Assembly: GCF_900129975.1 (NCBI RefSeq)
Contig: NZ_FSRG01000004.1
Location: 124,001 to 188,000 of the forward strand
Length of the DNA stretch: 64,000 bases
Direction of reading: 5' to 3'
From: Halodesulfovibrio marinisediminis DSM 17456
Lineage (GTDB): Bacteria; Desulfobacterota; Desulfovibrionia; Desulfovibrionales; Desulfovibrionaceae
Positions 46,127-55,900 of this stretch are shown here, piece after piece. Within the stretch, counting starts at the first letter, position 1. Every line of letters begins with the position of its first letter. The notes beneath the pieces were generated by a model. That model did not search any database and was not told the origin of the DNA. It saw only the letters and a list, made by a program, of their open reading frames with translations. Made by a program: the position numbers and the translations under genes.

Positions 46127-47119
46127 TTACTCTTCTCTAAGCTCGCGTTTCATGAGTTCGCGCCATGCGTCATGCGGATTTTTACCGTCATGGATAATGG
46201 CGTGCATGGTGGCGGTGATTGGGAGTTCAACATTCAAGCGCTGTGCGAGTTGGTGTACTGCGGTTGTGGTTTTTACGCCCTCTGCCACTTGCTGCATTTC
46301 TTCGAGGATTTCAGCCATGGTTTTGCCCTGACCAAGCTTGAGACCGACCTGTCTGTTTCGGGAAAGGTCGCCAGTGCAGGTTAATACGAGATCACCCATG
46401 CCGGAGAGTCCCATAAAGGTTTCTGCTTTGGCTCCCATGGCAACGCCAAGGCGGGACATTTCTGCAAGACCTCGTGTGATGAGGGCTGCTCGTGCATTTG
46501 CCCCGAATTTCAGGCCGTCTGACATTCCTGCGGCAATAGCGATGACGTTTTTAAATGCTCCGCCTAGTTCAACGCCAAGGACGTCTGTGGAGGAATACGC
46601 CCGGAAGTTTTCGTTGGAGAACATTTCGCGCAAGTCTTTACCACATCTTGCATCGCTACAGCCTAATACTACTGCTGTAGGCATACCGCGAACTACTTCT
46701 GCGGCAAAGGAAGGGCCGGAAAGCATGGCAAAGACCGGTTTTTTGTGACCGAGTTCCTCTGTCACAACTTCTGAGACTGTTTTTCCGGTGTCGAGCTCCA
46801 ATCCTTTGTTGGTACAAATGATGACGGTGTCTTCTTCAATGAGCGGCTCAAGTTTTTTCAGTGTGCTGCGGAATACCTGACATGGTACGGAGAATACAAT
46901 ATGGCGTGAGCCTGAGAGCGCAGCGTTAGGGTCGGCTGTTGCAGTTATGTTCTTGTGGAGTGGCACATTAGGTAAGTATTTTGCGTTTTCCCGTGTGCTG
47001 TTAATAGCTTCTGCCTGTTTTGGGTCACGCACGAGAAGCGGTACTTGATATCCCTTTTCGGCAAGTAGCTGGGCGAGGGCTGTGCCCCAGCTTCCACCAC
47101 CGATTACGGTAACGTTCAT
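46127..47119 (-). CDS. gpsA: glycerol-3-phosphate dehydrogenase (NAD(P)+)
   Basis: Makes sn-glycerol 3-phosphate from dihydroxyacetone phosphate for phospholipids. 330 residues: dinucleotide loop IGGGSWGTALAQ at 6-17, SGPSFAAEV near 140, and the catalytic lysine in GAFKNVIAIAAG near 190. GGAG lies six bases before the ATG. Single gene with a palindromic element 54 bp upstream and a repeat copy after it. Confidence 0.95.
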   Translation of the reverse strand: MNVTVIGGGSWGTALAQLLAEKGYQVPLLVRDPKQAEAINSTRENAKYLPNVPLHKNITATADPNAALSGSRHIVFSVPCQVFRSTLKKLEPLIEEDTVIICTNKGLELDTGKTVSEVVTEELGHKKPVFAMLSGPSFAAEVVRGMPTAVVLGCSDARCGKDLREMFSNENFRAYSSTDVLGVELGGAFKNVIAIAAGMSDGLKFGANARAALITRGLAEMSRLGVAMGAKAETFMGLSGMGDLVLTCTGDLSRNRQVGLKLGQGKTMAEILEEMQQVAEGVKTTTAVHQLAQRLNVELPITATMHAIIHDGKNPHDAWRELMKRELREE

Positions 47120-47508
47120 GTAGTACTCCAGAAAATTAATCTAGATGGAATGGTTGAGAAAACTTCAATGAAAAAAATGTATACGGTTACATTTTTGTTT
47201 CAAGCATCCTGTATCGTAACGTTTGGCAAGTCACAAGGCTAGTTTTTACTAGTAAGAAATTTTTAGATTAAAAATGTGATGTCCGTTAAACGACAGAAAA
47301 ACACATACGGGCTTTGTATGTTTTTTTCGCATGCGGTGCGGCAACTATTTGCGGAATCAGTATGCTTTGAGGATGGTGAGAAGCATAAAGAGTCCTTTGT
47401 TTACTGAAGGTTGTGGATGCGTAATTAACGAATGATTAGCGGTTGCAACGTGCGGTGCTAACAGGTATCACCACTGGGTGAAATAAAAAAGGAACGCGAG
47501 GATGTACC
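47120..47508. other. divergent intergenic region gpsA / ahb
   Basis: About 390 bp. The one clear element is the palindrome at 47173-47196. No gene seen. Confidence 0.4.
47173..47196. promoter_or_regulatory. palindrome upstream of gpsA
   Basis: AAAAATGTA-TACGGT-TACATTTTT with perfect 9-bp arms. It is an operator-like site; no regulator can be named. Confidence 0.45.
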
Positions 47509-47988
47509 ATGGCGAAGACCGAGTTTACGGAAGTCGAAAAAAAGATTTTGCATATTGTGCAAGCCAACCTTCCAGATAGCGCTACTCCATACGCTGATAT
47601 TGCGGAAGAAGTAGGTACAGATGAAGAAACAGTTCTTAATCTGCTGCAGCTTATGAAAGACGAAGGCACTATCCGTCGCTTTGGTGCGAGCTTAAAGCAC
47701 CAGAAAGCTGGATTTAATCATAATGCAATGGTTGCATGGATTGTAGATGAGAACATTATTGATGAAATGGGCAAAATCGCTGCCAAACATCAACTTATAT
47801 CCCATTGCTACCATCGCCCGACCACTCATCCAGAGTGGAAGTACAATCTTTTTACGATGATTCATGGTCGTCACGAAGACGAATACATGGAAGTAATTGA
47901 AGAGCTTCGCAGATCGACTGAGCTGGATGAATTTGCTGTGCTCACCTCTCTGAAAGAGCTTAAAAAAACCTCCATGACCTACTTTTAG
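47509..47988 (+). CDS. siroheme decarboxylase subunit (AhbA/AhbB, Lrp/AsnC-like)
   Basis: Subunit of the enzyme that decarboxylates siroheme to didecarboxysiroheme in the alternative heme route of sulfate reducers. The 159 residues have an AsnC-type winged helix (about 1-60) and a ligand domain; the family stretches [19 protein letters not shown] and [21 protein letters not shown] are seen. The His residues in KHQ and CYHR are where the characterised protein needs histidines. The next gene, hemL, supports a tetrapyrrole role over a plain Lrp regulator. AhbA versus AhbB cannot be decided by eye. A GAGG lies upstream of the ATG. Confidence 0.85.
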   Translation: MAKTEFTEVEKKILHIVQANLPDSATPYADIAEEVGTDEETVLNLLQLMKDEGTIRRFGASLKHQKAGFNHNAMVAWIVDENIIDEMGKIAAKHQLISHCYHRPTTHPEWKYNLFTMIHGRHEDEYMEVIEELRRSTELDEFAVLTSLKELKKTSMTYF

Positions 47989-48062
47989 ATTTTCCAGCAT
48001 GAAACCAGTGTAACCTGCTAGGTTTCAGCTTTTATTTTATACCATCCAAGAGGGAGAACCGT

Positions 48063-49331
48063 ATGGAACGCTCCAGTGAATTATACGCACGTGCTAAGGA
48101 TCTTATGCCTGGTGGCGTAAACAGCCCTATCCGTGCTTGTCTCAGCGTTGAATGTGAACCGCTTTTTATCAAAAAAGGTGAAGGCGCAATTCTTACTACC
48201 GAGGACGGCAAAGAGTACATCGACTTTGTTGAAGGTTGGGGACCAATGTTGCTTGGTCACGCTCATCCGGACGTAACCAAAGCAATTCAGGAATCTGCTG
48301 CAAACAGCGCCTGTTTTGGTGCACCTTGCCTTGGCGAAGTTGAACTCGCTCAGATGATCATTGATGCTATGCCTGGCGTAGACATGGTGCGCATGGTGAG
48401 CTCCGGTACTGAAGCAACCATGACAGCTTTACGTCTTGCTCGCGGTTACACTGGCCGTAACAAGTTCATCAAATTTACTGGTAACTACCATGGTCATGGC
48501 GATCCGTTCCTCGCAGCTGCAGGTTCCGGTTTTGCAGATCTTGCAATTCCAGGTACTCCTGGTGTTCCAGCGGGTACTGTTCAGGATACCTTACTTGTTC
48601 CTTACAACGATATCGAAGCAGTTCGTAAGCAGTTTGAAGCAAACGGCGACGAAATTGCGTGTATTATCGTAGAGCCAACTGCTGGTAACATGGGTCTGAT
48701 TCCTCCAGTAGAAGGCTTCCTCGAAGGTCTTCGCGAAGTTTGTGACCAGTACGGCGCACTTCTTATCTTCGACGAAGTAATTACTGGCTTCCGTCTTTCT
48801 TACGGTGGCGCGCAGGCTCGTTTCGGCGTTACTCCAGACCTTACCACCCTTGGTAAAATCATCGGTGGCGGTATGCCAGTAGGTGCATACGGCGGTAAGC
48901 GTGAAATTATGGATCGCGTAGCACCAACTGGTAATATTTTCCAGGCTGGTACTAACTCCGGCAACCCGGTTGTAATGGCTGCAGGTATCGCTACGCTTAA
49001 AGTGCTTCAGAATGCAGATTACGATGCTCTCGAAGCTCGCGTTGCAGCGTTTGCTAAAGAATTGCACGCAATTATTGCTTCCAAAGGTGTAGACGTAACT
49101 TACAACACCCTTGCATCCATGTTCACTATGTTCTTCACCAGCGAGAAAGTGACACACTTCGATCAGGCGAAAGCTTGTAATGCGAAGATGTACGCTTCGT
49201 TCTATCAGCAGATGCGTGCTCAGGGCGTATACCTTGCTTCCCTTGGTCTTGAGGCTGCAATGGTTTCCTTCGCACACACTGATGAGCACTTCGAGAAAGC
49301 TCTCGAAGCTGCCCGCAACGTGAAGTTCTAA
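48063..49331 (+). CDS. hemL: glutamate-1-semialdehyde 2,1-aminomutase
   Basis: PLP enzyme making 5-aminolevulinate in the C5 route to all tetrapyrroles. 422 residues, normal length. Starts [25 protein letters not shown] (family N terminus); [18 protein letters not shown] and the PLP lysine in [18 protein letters not shown] are present. GGGAG lies six bases upstream. It follows the siroheme decarboxylase gene by 74 bp. A terminator and repeat copy separate it from cbiG. Confidence 0.96.
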   Translation: MERSSELYARAKDLMPGGVNSPIRACLSVECEPLFIKKGEGAILTTEDGKEYIDFVEGWGPMLLGHAHPDVTKAIQESAANSACFGAPCLGEVELAQMIIDAMPGVDMVRMVSSGTEATMTALRLARGYTGRNKFIKFTGNYHGHGDPFLAAAGSGFADLAIPGTPGVPAGTVQDTLLVPYNDIEAVRKQFEANGDEIACIIVEPTAGNMGLIPPVEGFLEGLREVCDQYGALLIFDEVITGFRLSYGGAQARFGVTPDLTTLGKIIGGGMPVGAYGGKREIMDRVAPTGNIFQAGTNSGNPVVMAAGIATLKVLQNADYDALEARVAAFAKELHAIIASKGVDVTYNTLASMFTMFFTSEKVTHFDQAKACNAKMYASFYQQMRAQGVYLASLGLEAAMVSFAHTDEHFEKALEAARNVKF

Positions 49332-49457
49332 TTTTATTAGCTTGAGATTGTCTGCCGCAATGTTGAGAGTTTTTTTGTCTCTCTGCGAGAGGGACGTGTC
49401 TCAACTACGTTGTAAGTTAGTAGTTCCAAGCTAGAAAATAACGAAAGAGTATATTAC

Positions 49458-49490
49458 GAAGGGTGGAGTGCTAGTCGCTCCACCCTTTGT
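49458..49490 (+). terminator. intrinsic terminator
   Basis: AAGGGTGGAGTG / CGCTCCACCCTT with TTG tail, between hemL and cbiG. Confidence 0.85.
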
Positions 49491-49496
49491 TGTTGT

Positions 49497-49590
49497 GGTA
49501 AGGTGAGAAGGCTAAGTCACGTGAGCCTGCAAGCTTCAAGCGTGGCTCGGTTGCGAATAACGATAGTGAAACGGGCCACCGGAGGCAGAA
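49497..49590 (+). repeat. dispersed intergenic repeat, copy G
   Basis: GGTAAGGTGAGAAGGCTAAG, GATAGTGAAACGGG and CCACCGGAGGCAGAAG. Its final GGAGG (49581-49585) lies eight bases before the cbiG ATG and acts as the Shine-Dalgarno. Confidence 0.65.
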
Positions 49591-49593
49591 GAT

Positions 49594-50652
49594 ATGAACA
49601 ACCTAGCCGTATTTGCAGTTACCCCCAAGGGGGTGGCATTGGCGCGCAGTATTGCTTGCGCACTTGGTGGCAGTGTTTTTGTACCAATGCGCATGGTCGA
49701 CACAAACCCGATTGTGCAAGAGGTTGGTTTTGAGAGCCTGCGTGAGTGCGTTTCCGAGGTTTTCAACGACTTTTCGTCTCATGTGTTCATTACCGCTGCG
49801 GGTATTGCCGTCCGTGCTATTGCGCCGCATCTGGTGAGCAAAGATGTTGATCCTGCTGTTGTTGTGATGGATCAGAATGGACAGCACGTAATAAGCCTGC
49901 TTTCCGGCCATCTTGGCGGGGCTAATGAGCTTGCAAAAGTAGTGGCGCAGCTAATAGGTGGCGTAGCGGTAATCACTACGGCTACCGATTCAGAAAAGCT
50001 GCCTTCATTGGATATGGTCGCTGTTGAAGCCGGTTGCGCGATTTATAACATTGATGCAGTGAAGCATGTTAATGGCGCGTTGCTGGCGGGTGAAAAGGTC
50101 GTTCTTGATGACCCTGCGGATGTGCTGGGCTTGAAACATGGACAATTGGCTGAGCTTTTTACTCCGGCAGAACTGGTTCCGTTTGCAGAAGAAGATGGAC
50201 CGAGTGTCGTTGTTTCCTGGCGTAGTGCAGAATTGATTGAGCCGGAAGAAAAGACATTGTTGTTGCATCCCAAGGTGCTGTGTGTGGGCATAGGCGCTAA
50301 GCGTGGTGTAGCCAAGGAGACGGTACTCGGGGTTATCCGGACTACGTTCGAGAAGCATGATTTGGCAATTGAGAGCATTGCGTATCTAGCCTCGGTTAAT
50401 GCAAAAATGGAAGAGGAGGGCATTATTGAAGCTGCTGAAGCGCTAGGTGTTCCTTTTGTTACGTTTGCCGCGGATGTTCTAGACGGTGTAGATGTTCCCA
50501 ATCCTTCCGACGCTCCAATGCAGGCTGTCGGTACGAAAAGTGTGGCGGAGGCTGCGGCACTTCATTGTGCTTCGCTTAAACATGAGGCTCGGTTGGTTGT
50601 AGAGAAAGAAAAAGGTGATGGCGTTACCTGCGCTGTTGCGTTGGAGATATAA
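49594..50652 (+). CDS. cbiG: cobalt-precorrin-5A hydrolase
   Basis: Opens the delta-lactone of cobalt-precorrin-5A in anaerobic cobalamin synthesis, releasing acetaldehyde. 352 residues: N-terminal CbiG domain (about 1-85), the segment SHVFITAAGIAVRAIAPHLVSKDVDPAVVV and SLLSGHLGGANELAK (the family core, about 60-115), and the C-terminal CbiG domain with LCVGIGAKRGVAKETVL. Its ribosome binding site comes from a dispersed repeat. The stop overlaps the start of cbiH by one base. Confidence 0.92.
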   Translation: MNNLAVFAVTPKGVALARSIACALGGSVFVPMRMVDTNPIVQEVGFESLRECVSEVFNDFSSHVFITAAGIAVRAIAPHLVSKDVDPAVVVMDQNGQHVISLLSGHLGGANELAKVVAQLIGGVAVITTATDSEKLPSLDMVAVEAGCAIYNIDAVKHVNGALLAGEKVVLDDPADVLGLKHGQLAELFTPAELVPFAEEDGPSVVVSWRSAELIEPEEKTLLLHPKVLCVGIGAKRGVAKETVLGVIRTTFEKHDLAIESIAYLASVNAKMEEEGIIEAAEALGVPFVTFAADVLDGVDVPNPSDAPMQAVGTKSVAEAAALHCASLKHEARLVVEKEKGDGVTCAVALEI

Positions 50653-51401
50653 TGGGTTCTTCATTGAAGGTGGTCGGACTTGGTCCCGGCGATAGCGCGT
50701 TGCTTACTCCGCAAGCGCAAAAAGCGATTACAGATGCCGATGTTATTGTCGGATACACGTTATACGTAGATTTGGTTCCGGAAGAGTTGAAAGAAGGTAA
50801 AGAGCTTGTTTCAACAGGTATGATGGGTGAGATGGCACGCTGTGAAAAGGCTATTGAGATTGCTTTGAGCGGCAAGAGCACAGTTGTTGTGTGTTCCGGT
50901 GATCCTGGAATTTATGCCATGTCCGGTCTGATTTACGAACTTGCTGAAGAGCATCTTGATACGCTCGAAATAGAAGTTGTTGCAGGTATTCCAGCGCTTT
51001 CTGCTGCTTCTGCACTTCTCGGGGCACCGTTGATGCATGACTTTGCAGTCATCAGTCTTTCTGACTTATTGACTGAATGGGACATTATAGAAAAGCGTTT
51101 GAAGGCTGCTGCCGAAGCAGATTTCGTGATAGTGTTGTACAATCCGAAATCCAAGCGTAGAGATTGGCAGATTGGTAAGGCGCTTGAAATTGTCGGAACC
51201 GTGCGAGATGCCGGTACTCCGGTGGGGCTGGTGAAGTCTGCTTATCGTAAGGAACAGGAAGTAAAAGTGTTTTCCTTAAATTCCTTTGACATTGAACAAG
51301 TAGATATGCTTTCTACAATAATAATAGGCAATTCTACGACTCGAATGATAGGTCAGAACATCGTAACCCCCCGTGGTTACCTGAAAAAGTATCGTAAATA
51401 A
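50652..51401 (+). CDS. cbiH: precorrin-3B / cobalt-precorrin-3 C17-methyltransferase
   Basis: SAM-dependent ring-contraction methyltransferase of cobalamin synthesis. 249 residues of the tetrapyrrole methylase fold: GLGPGDSALLTPQA at the N terminus, VVCSGDPGIYAMSG near 77-90, VVAGIPALSAASALLGAPLMHDF, and VLYNPKSKRRDWQ. Translation is coupled to cbiG (TAATG). It is followed by a cytochrome c3 gene after 16 bp, an order I recall from Desulfovibrio vulgaris. Confidence 0.93.
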   Translation: MGSSLKVVGLGPGDSALLTPQAQKAITDADVIVGYTLYVDLVPEELKEGKELVSTGMMGEMARCEKAIEIALSGKSTVVVCSGDPGIYAMSGLIYELAEEHLDTLEIEVVAGIPALSAASALLGAPLMHDFAVISLSDLLTEWDIIEKRLKAAAEADFVIVLYNPKSKRRDWQIGKALEIVGTVRDAGTPVGLVKSAYRKEQEVKVFSLNSFDIEQVDMLSTIIIGNSTTRMIGQNIVTPRGYLKKYRK

Positions 51402-51417
51402 CTTTTGGGAAAACGTT

Positions 51418-51834
51418 ATGTTACATCGCTACCTAATTCCTTCTGTTCCGTTGGTAATATCGTTATTTTTTGCAGCTATCTGTATTGCTGCGGCTCATGA
51501 AGCGCCGAAAGAACCTATTGTTATCGGTGTGCCAGCTGGAGCTAATCTTAAAAAACCGAGGGTAGCGTTTCAACATGCTAAGCATGCGGCGTTGCAGTGT
51601 GAAGCCTGTCACCACATGCTTAAGGAAAAACCTGACGTTTACACCTGTTCATCTAAAGGGTGTCATGATCTTGGCAACCCGACTTCATCTGAAGAGCGTA
51701 AGTCTATGGCTTATTTCAAAAGAGCATTCCATGCGAACAGCAAAGTAAGTTGTAATGGATGTCATAAGGCTCTTAAGAAAGAAGGAAAGCCTGCAGGTCC
51801 AACTTCGTGTAAGGAATGTCATACTGTAAAATAG
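51418..51834 (+). CDS. cytochrome c3-like tetraheme protein
   Basis: Periplasmic multiheme c-type cytochrome, 138 residues. A hydrophobic N-terminal segment (about 8-27, ending AAA) should direct export. Four heme sites are visible: CEACH, CSSKGCH (C-x4-CH), CNGCH and CKECH. The fourth is C-x2-CH, whereas classical c3 has C-x4-CH there. Single histidines outside the motifs (FQHAKHAALQ, FKRAFHANSK) can be the distal ligands. It has no good Shine-Dalgarno (GGGAAAACGTT), and starts 16 bp after cbiH, so it may depend on read-through translation. A role in periplasmic electron transfer from hydrogenase or formate dehydrogenase is likely. Confidence 0.88.
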   Translation: MLHRYLIPSVPLVISLFFAAICIAAAHEAPKEPIVIGVPAGANLKKPRVAFQHAKHAALQCEACHHMLKEKPDVYTCSSKGCHDLGNPTSSEERKSMAYFKRAFHANSKVSCNGCHKALKKEGKPAGPTSCKECHTVK

Positions 51835-51945
51835 CACAGTATGGATTGAGCAGGCAAACAATGCACATTATACACTGTCGCCTTGCTGTCTTTTCCTTGT
51901 GTTCAGGGAATGTCGTGTGATTACTACTGAGTAGGTCGCGTTTGC

Positions 51946-51974
51946 TTGACAGTGTAATAGAGGTACAATATAGC
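51946..51974 (+). promoter_or_regulatory. sigma-70-type promoter of cytochrome c3
   Basis: TTGACA (51946-51951), 17 bp, TATAGC (51969-51974), about 47 bp before the c3 start. It would give strong, separate expression of the second cytochrome. Confidence 0.7.
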
Positions 51975-52020
51975 CTAATGTGAAAATCATAACATGCCTT
52001 GTGAAGGAGGTTGTACTGTC

Positions 52021-52419
52021 ATGAAAAGAGTAATGGTACTCGCTATGGCTGCAGTGCTTTGTGTTGCTTTTGCTATGGTTGCTTACGCTGTTGATGCTCC
52101 ATCCGAACCAGTTAAGATGGAAGCAACCAAAAAGCCGGTTATGTTTAACCACGCAACTCACACTGACTACAAATGTGAAGAGTGTCACCACCCTGTAAAT
52201 GGTAAAGAAAACTACCAGAAATGTGCTACCGCTGGCTGTCACTCAGCAGCTAAAGCAGACAAAAAGAAAGCTGGTTCTTACTACAAAATCGTTCACGATA
52301 AAAAACCTGGTAAGTCCGGTATTGCAACCTGTGTATCTTGTCACAAAGAAGTTGCTGGCAAAGATAAAGCTCAGAAAAAAGCTCTCACTGGTTGTAAAAA
52401 ATCCAAGTGTCACTCCTAG
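52021..52419 (+). CDS. cycA: tetraheme cytochrome c3 (type I)
   Basis: Abundant periplasmic electron carrier of sulfate reducers, linking hydrogenase and transmembrane redox complexes. 132 residues from the ATG at 52021: signal peptide of about 22 residues (ending AYA), then CEECHH, CATAGCH (C-x4-CH), CVSCH and CKKSKCH (C-x4-CH), the exact class III order 2-4-2-4. The distal histidines are in FNHATHTDYK and CHH. Lysine-rich around heme 4, which is the known docking face for hydrogenase. GGAGG lies ten bases upstream. It has its own promoter and terminator. Confidence 0.95.
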   Translation: MKRVMVLAMAAVLCVAFAMVAYAVDAPSEPVKMEATKKPVMFNHATHTDYKCEECHHPVNGKENYQKCATAGCHSAAKADKKKAGSYYKIVHDKKPGKSGIATCVSCHKEVAGKDKAQKKALTGCKKSKCHS

Positions 52420-52442
52420 AGTGAGCTTTTGTTGACGAGTAT

Positions 52443-52474
52443 AAAGACCGCCTGAAAAGGCGGTCTTTTTTTGT
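52443..52474 (+). terminator. intrinsic terminator
   Basis: AAAGACCGCCT / AGGCGGTCTTTTTTT, 24 bp after cycA. Confidence 0.92.
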
Positions 52475-52905
52475 GGAGCAAAGGTATAATCAGTGATATT
52501 CCGCGCCATACCTAATGGAAACATGTGTGAGGACCGATGAGCTTTGGAGTGTGTAATTTACACAGGAAGATGTGTCGCCACACTAAGTTATGCATAGGTG
52601 TCTATGCGTTCATAGCAGTGTCTACATTACTGCACGAATATGGTGTTCTGTCATGCTAGATCCTCTTGGGTCTCGCATGGCTAATGCAGCAAAAAAATAT
52701 CATGCATATAACGTAGCGTATGAAGAAGCAAAATTAGGGAGTCATGCTGTTTTGTGCGGTATGAATAGCAGCTTCGAATCTTGCTTTATGCAGTAATGTA
52801 TGGTTAATTTCATGAAATAATGTATGTTGTGATATGTTTATTTGCATACATTAGTGCACTACGCGTTTGTGTTTAAAACTGCCTAACCGAATTTAAAGGT
52901 GTGTC
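52475..52905. other. intergenic region before acidic repeat protein
   Basis: About 430 bp. A 68-codon frame at 52590-52796 has no ribosome binding site and no recognisable domain, so I do not call it. Presumably holds the promoter for the acidic protein. Confidence 0.4.
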
Positions 52906-55900
52906 ATGTCCGATAATACAAAGAATGGAATTATCGATCTAACAGAAATTGTAGAGATGGGTACTCCGCCTGACCCGGCGGCTAATAACACCATCCCTGC
53001 CAGCCCTGCGGGTACTGTTGATTTTGAAAGTGAACTGGAAGACCTTTTTAATACTACCGATTTTTCAGAGCTTGCGGACTCTGCTGATTCTAGCTCACAG
53101 CCAGTAGAGCAATCTGCTGATCTTTTTGCAGACACACCGAAGAATGAGCCTGCCGCAGAAGATTTACTGGCAGATTTAGCGCCGGAAATGTCCGCCCCGA
53201 CACAATCAGGTGGCAGTGCAGTTGACTCTGCTCCGTCTTTTGAATCCGATTTGGACGATCTTCTTGATTCTGTTGATGCAAAGGACTCCTCTGTAGGGTT
53301 TGACGCTGATTTTGAAGACTTGCTTAATGAATTTTCAGAGTCACCTGCTTCTAAAAAAGAGCCTGTCCGCCAACCTGATTTTGATGAAGATTTATCCTCA
53401 ATGTCCATGAATCCTGCTACACCAGAATCCGTTGTTGCAGAACCTGCTCCGCAGCCTCAGGCAGTGGCTTCGGAACCCCTTGCTGCTACGGAAGCCAACA
53501 TTGCAGACGTGAATGCTGCAGACGTTGATGACCTTTTTGCAGATTTAGACTTTGAATTGGGCGAAGCTCCGGCAGAACCAGCACACCTCGCTCCTGCTGA
53601 AGAACCAAAAGTGCAGCCAGCTGATGATCTTGATGATCTATTTGCAGATTTTGATTTTGAGACAGCACCTGTAGAAGATCCAGTACCAAAGCCGAAATCT
53701 GCCCCATCCGCTCCGCAGGGTGGAGCAGATGATGATCTTTTAGGAGATTTAGGACTGGATTTTGATCTGGATGAGCCAGACACAAAGCAGGTTCAAGAGC
53801 TTAAGGTTCAGTCTGCTCCGGAACCTGCTCCAGCAACAGAAAAAAACATCGCAGATATTAATAATACCGATGTAGATGACCTGTTTGCAGACTTAGATTT
53901 TGAACTTGGCGAAGCGCCAGTCGAGGCGTCAGTTGAACCGGAACCGCAGCCAGTTGTTTCACCAGCCGCGCCAGCTAAGTCAACTCCTGTCGAAGATGTT
54001 TCGTTAGAGGATCCATTCGACATCGACGGTATTTTAAACGAGTCCAGTGATGATACTCCTTCTCCTGCACAGGAGGCCCAGGGCGATTTTGATCTTGCTG
54101 ACCTTGATGAACTCCTTAAAGTTGATGATGAGCCTGCACAGGCACCGCGTACCGATTTAACCGCTGCAGACGGCACCACACTTGAGTCAGAAGAAGTTGA
54201 GATGGATGACATTGGCTTCCTCCTTAGTGAGCTTGATGAAAATGATGGTGCACAAACAGTGGTTGAAGCAGTGCAGGAACCTGTAGTCGAACCGGAAGCA
54301 GAAATTGCACCGGAAGTGGCTTTTGAACCGGATTCTCCAGTGGAAGCTGTTGTGCCGGAAATTAAAGAGCCTGTCGCTCCTGTTGATGGCTCTATGTTTG
54401 ATGCTGAAATCGATGCACTTCTTGATGATCTTGAAATGGCTGCAGCAGAACCTGCAACGCCTATTCCTTCAGAGCCGCAAGTTGAGCCTGTATTAGAGCC
54501 TGAACCGGTAGGTGTTGTGCCTGAACCTGCAGAGGAGATCGAAGAGGTAACTCTCTCTGTAGAGTCAGAGAGCAATTCAGAAGTTCAGGATGACGACCTT
54601 GATCTTGATGCGCTTCTTGATGATCTTGAAATGGTTGCAGCAGAACCTGCAGCGCCAATTTCTTCAGAGCCGCAAGTTGAGCCTGTATTAGAGCCTGAAC
54701 AGGAAGTAGTCGAGCCTGAACCAGCTGAGTTGACTAAAGACGCACTTCTTTCTGCAGAGCCTGTGAATACGGGAGAATTTCCGGAAGATGACCTTGATCT
54801 TGATGCACTTCTTGAAGACGATCTACTTGGAGTTGCAGAGACTTCGGAAACAGCTCCTGAAGTTGACGCAGCGTCTCCGATTGTAGAAGACGAGTTAACT
54901 GCTGAGCTTGATGCGTTGCTTAATGATGACACATTGGGTGTTTCTGATGCCCCAGATACGCAGGAAGACGCCTCTCCGTTAGGTTCCGCTGATGAGTTTG
55001 AATCTATTCTTGATGAATTGGATTCTCTTCTTGATGAGCAGGAAGCACTCGAGCCTGTGATGGAAGCTGATTCAGAAGACCCTGTTGATGAACTTTTTGC
55101 AACGCCTGTCGAAGATGTACTTCAGGATGCGGTAGGATTGGATTTTGAGTCAGATGTCGTTGAACCGGAAATAGCTGTAGCTGAATCACCTGAATCAGAG
55201 CCAATGACTGAGGTTCAATCTATAGAAGGGCCTACAGTAGAACCAGAGGCAGAGCTGCTTGGCGAACCGACGTCTTTAGAAGAAGATTTGGATTCAACCC
55301 TTGATAGAATTTTAGGCGAAGAGCCACTTGGCGGTGACGTTGTGGGTGATGTAACTGAAGATGATCTTCAACCAGCTGTAGAACCGGCTGAGTTTACACA
55401 TGACGACATTGATACGTTATTCTCTGATGCTGATGCGCCAGAGTCTGTAATGGAAGAAGTTCCAGAAGGTGAGCAGGATTTGTCCTTTGAAGCACCTGTT
55501 GAAGAGCCGATTTCTGAAGATGTTTCGATGATGGCTGAGCCATCTATTGAATCATCGCAAGAACTTGCAGCAGAGCCAGAGGTAGTTGCTCCAGAACATC
55601 TTGATCTGTCAGACCCTACTGCAGGAGCTGCACTTCATGATAACGTAGATGAGCCTGTTTTTGCAGCTCCAGAGGAACTTGCAGAGCCGTTTGGACAGGT
55701 GGCAGAAGATAGCGATCCTGTCTCTGAAGCTATGGATGCCGTGGAACAGGAGGTTCCAATGGCTGAGCTTGAGCAGGAAGCTATGGCAGATCTGGAATCT
55801 TTTGCAGATCTTCAGCCGGAGCCTGTTGAAGCTCCTGAAGAAGAGGACGCACCAGAACTGGACATGGTCGATATTAATGAAAACGCTGCACCTGTTCCGC

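Noticed and set aside
47509-47988. Plain Lrp/AsnC transcription regulator
   Set aside because: The RRFGAxxxH and [20 protein letters not shown] stretches and the adjacent hemL fit a siroheme decarboxylase subunit better.
52590-52796. Possible 68-residue protein before the acidic protein gene
   Set aside because: No ribosome binding site at either ATG and no recognisable sequence; the region looks like a leader.
53808-54575. Long serine-rich frames antisense to the acidic protein
   Set aside because: They are the mirror of GAT/GAA/GCT-rich codons of the sense gene; low-complexity Ser/Gly without a start signal.
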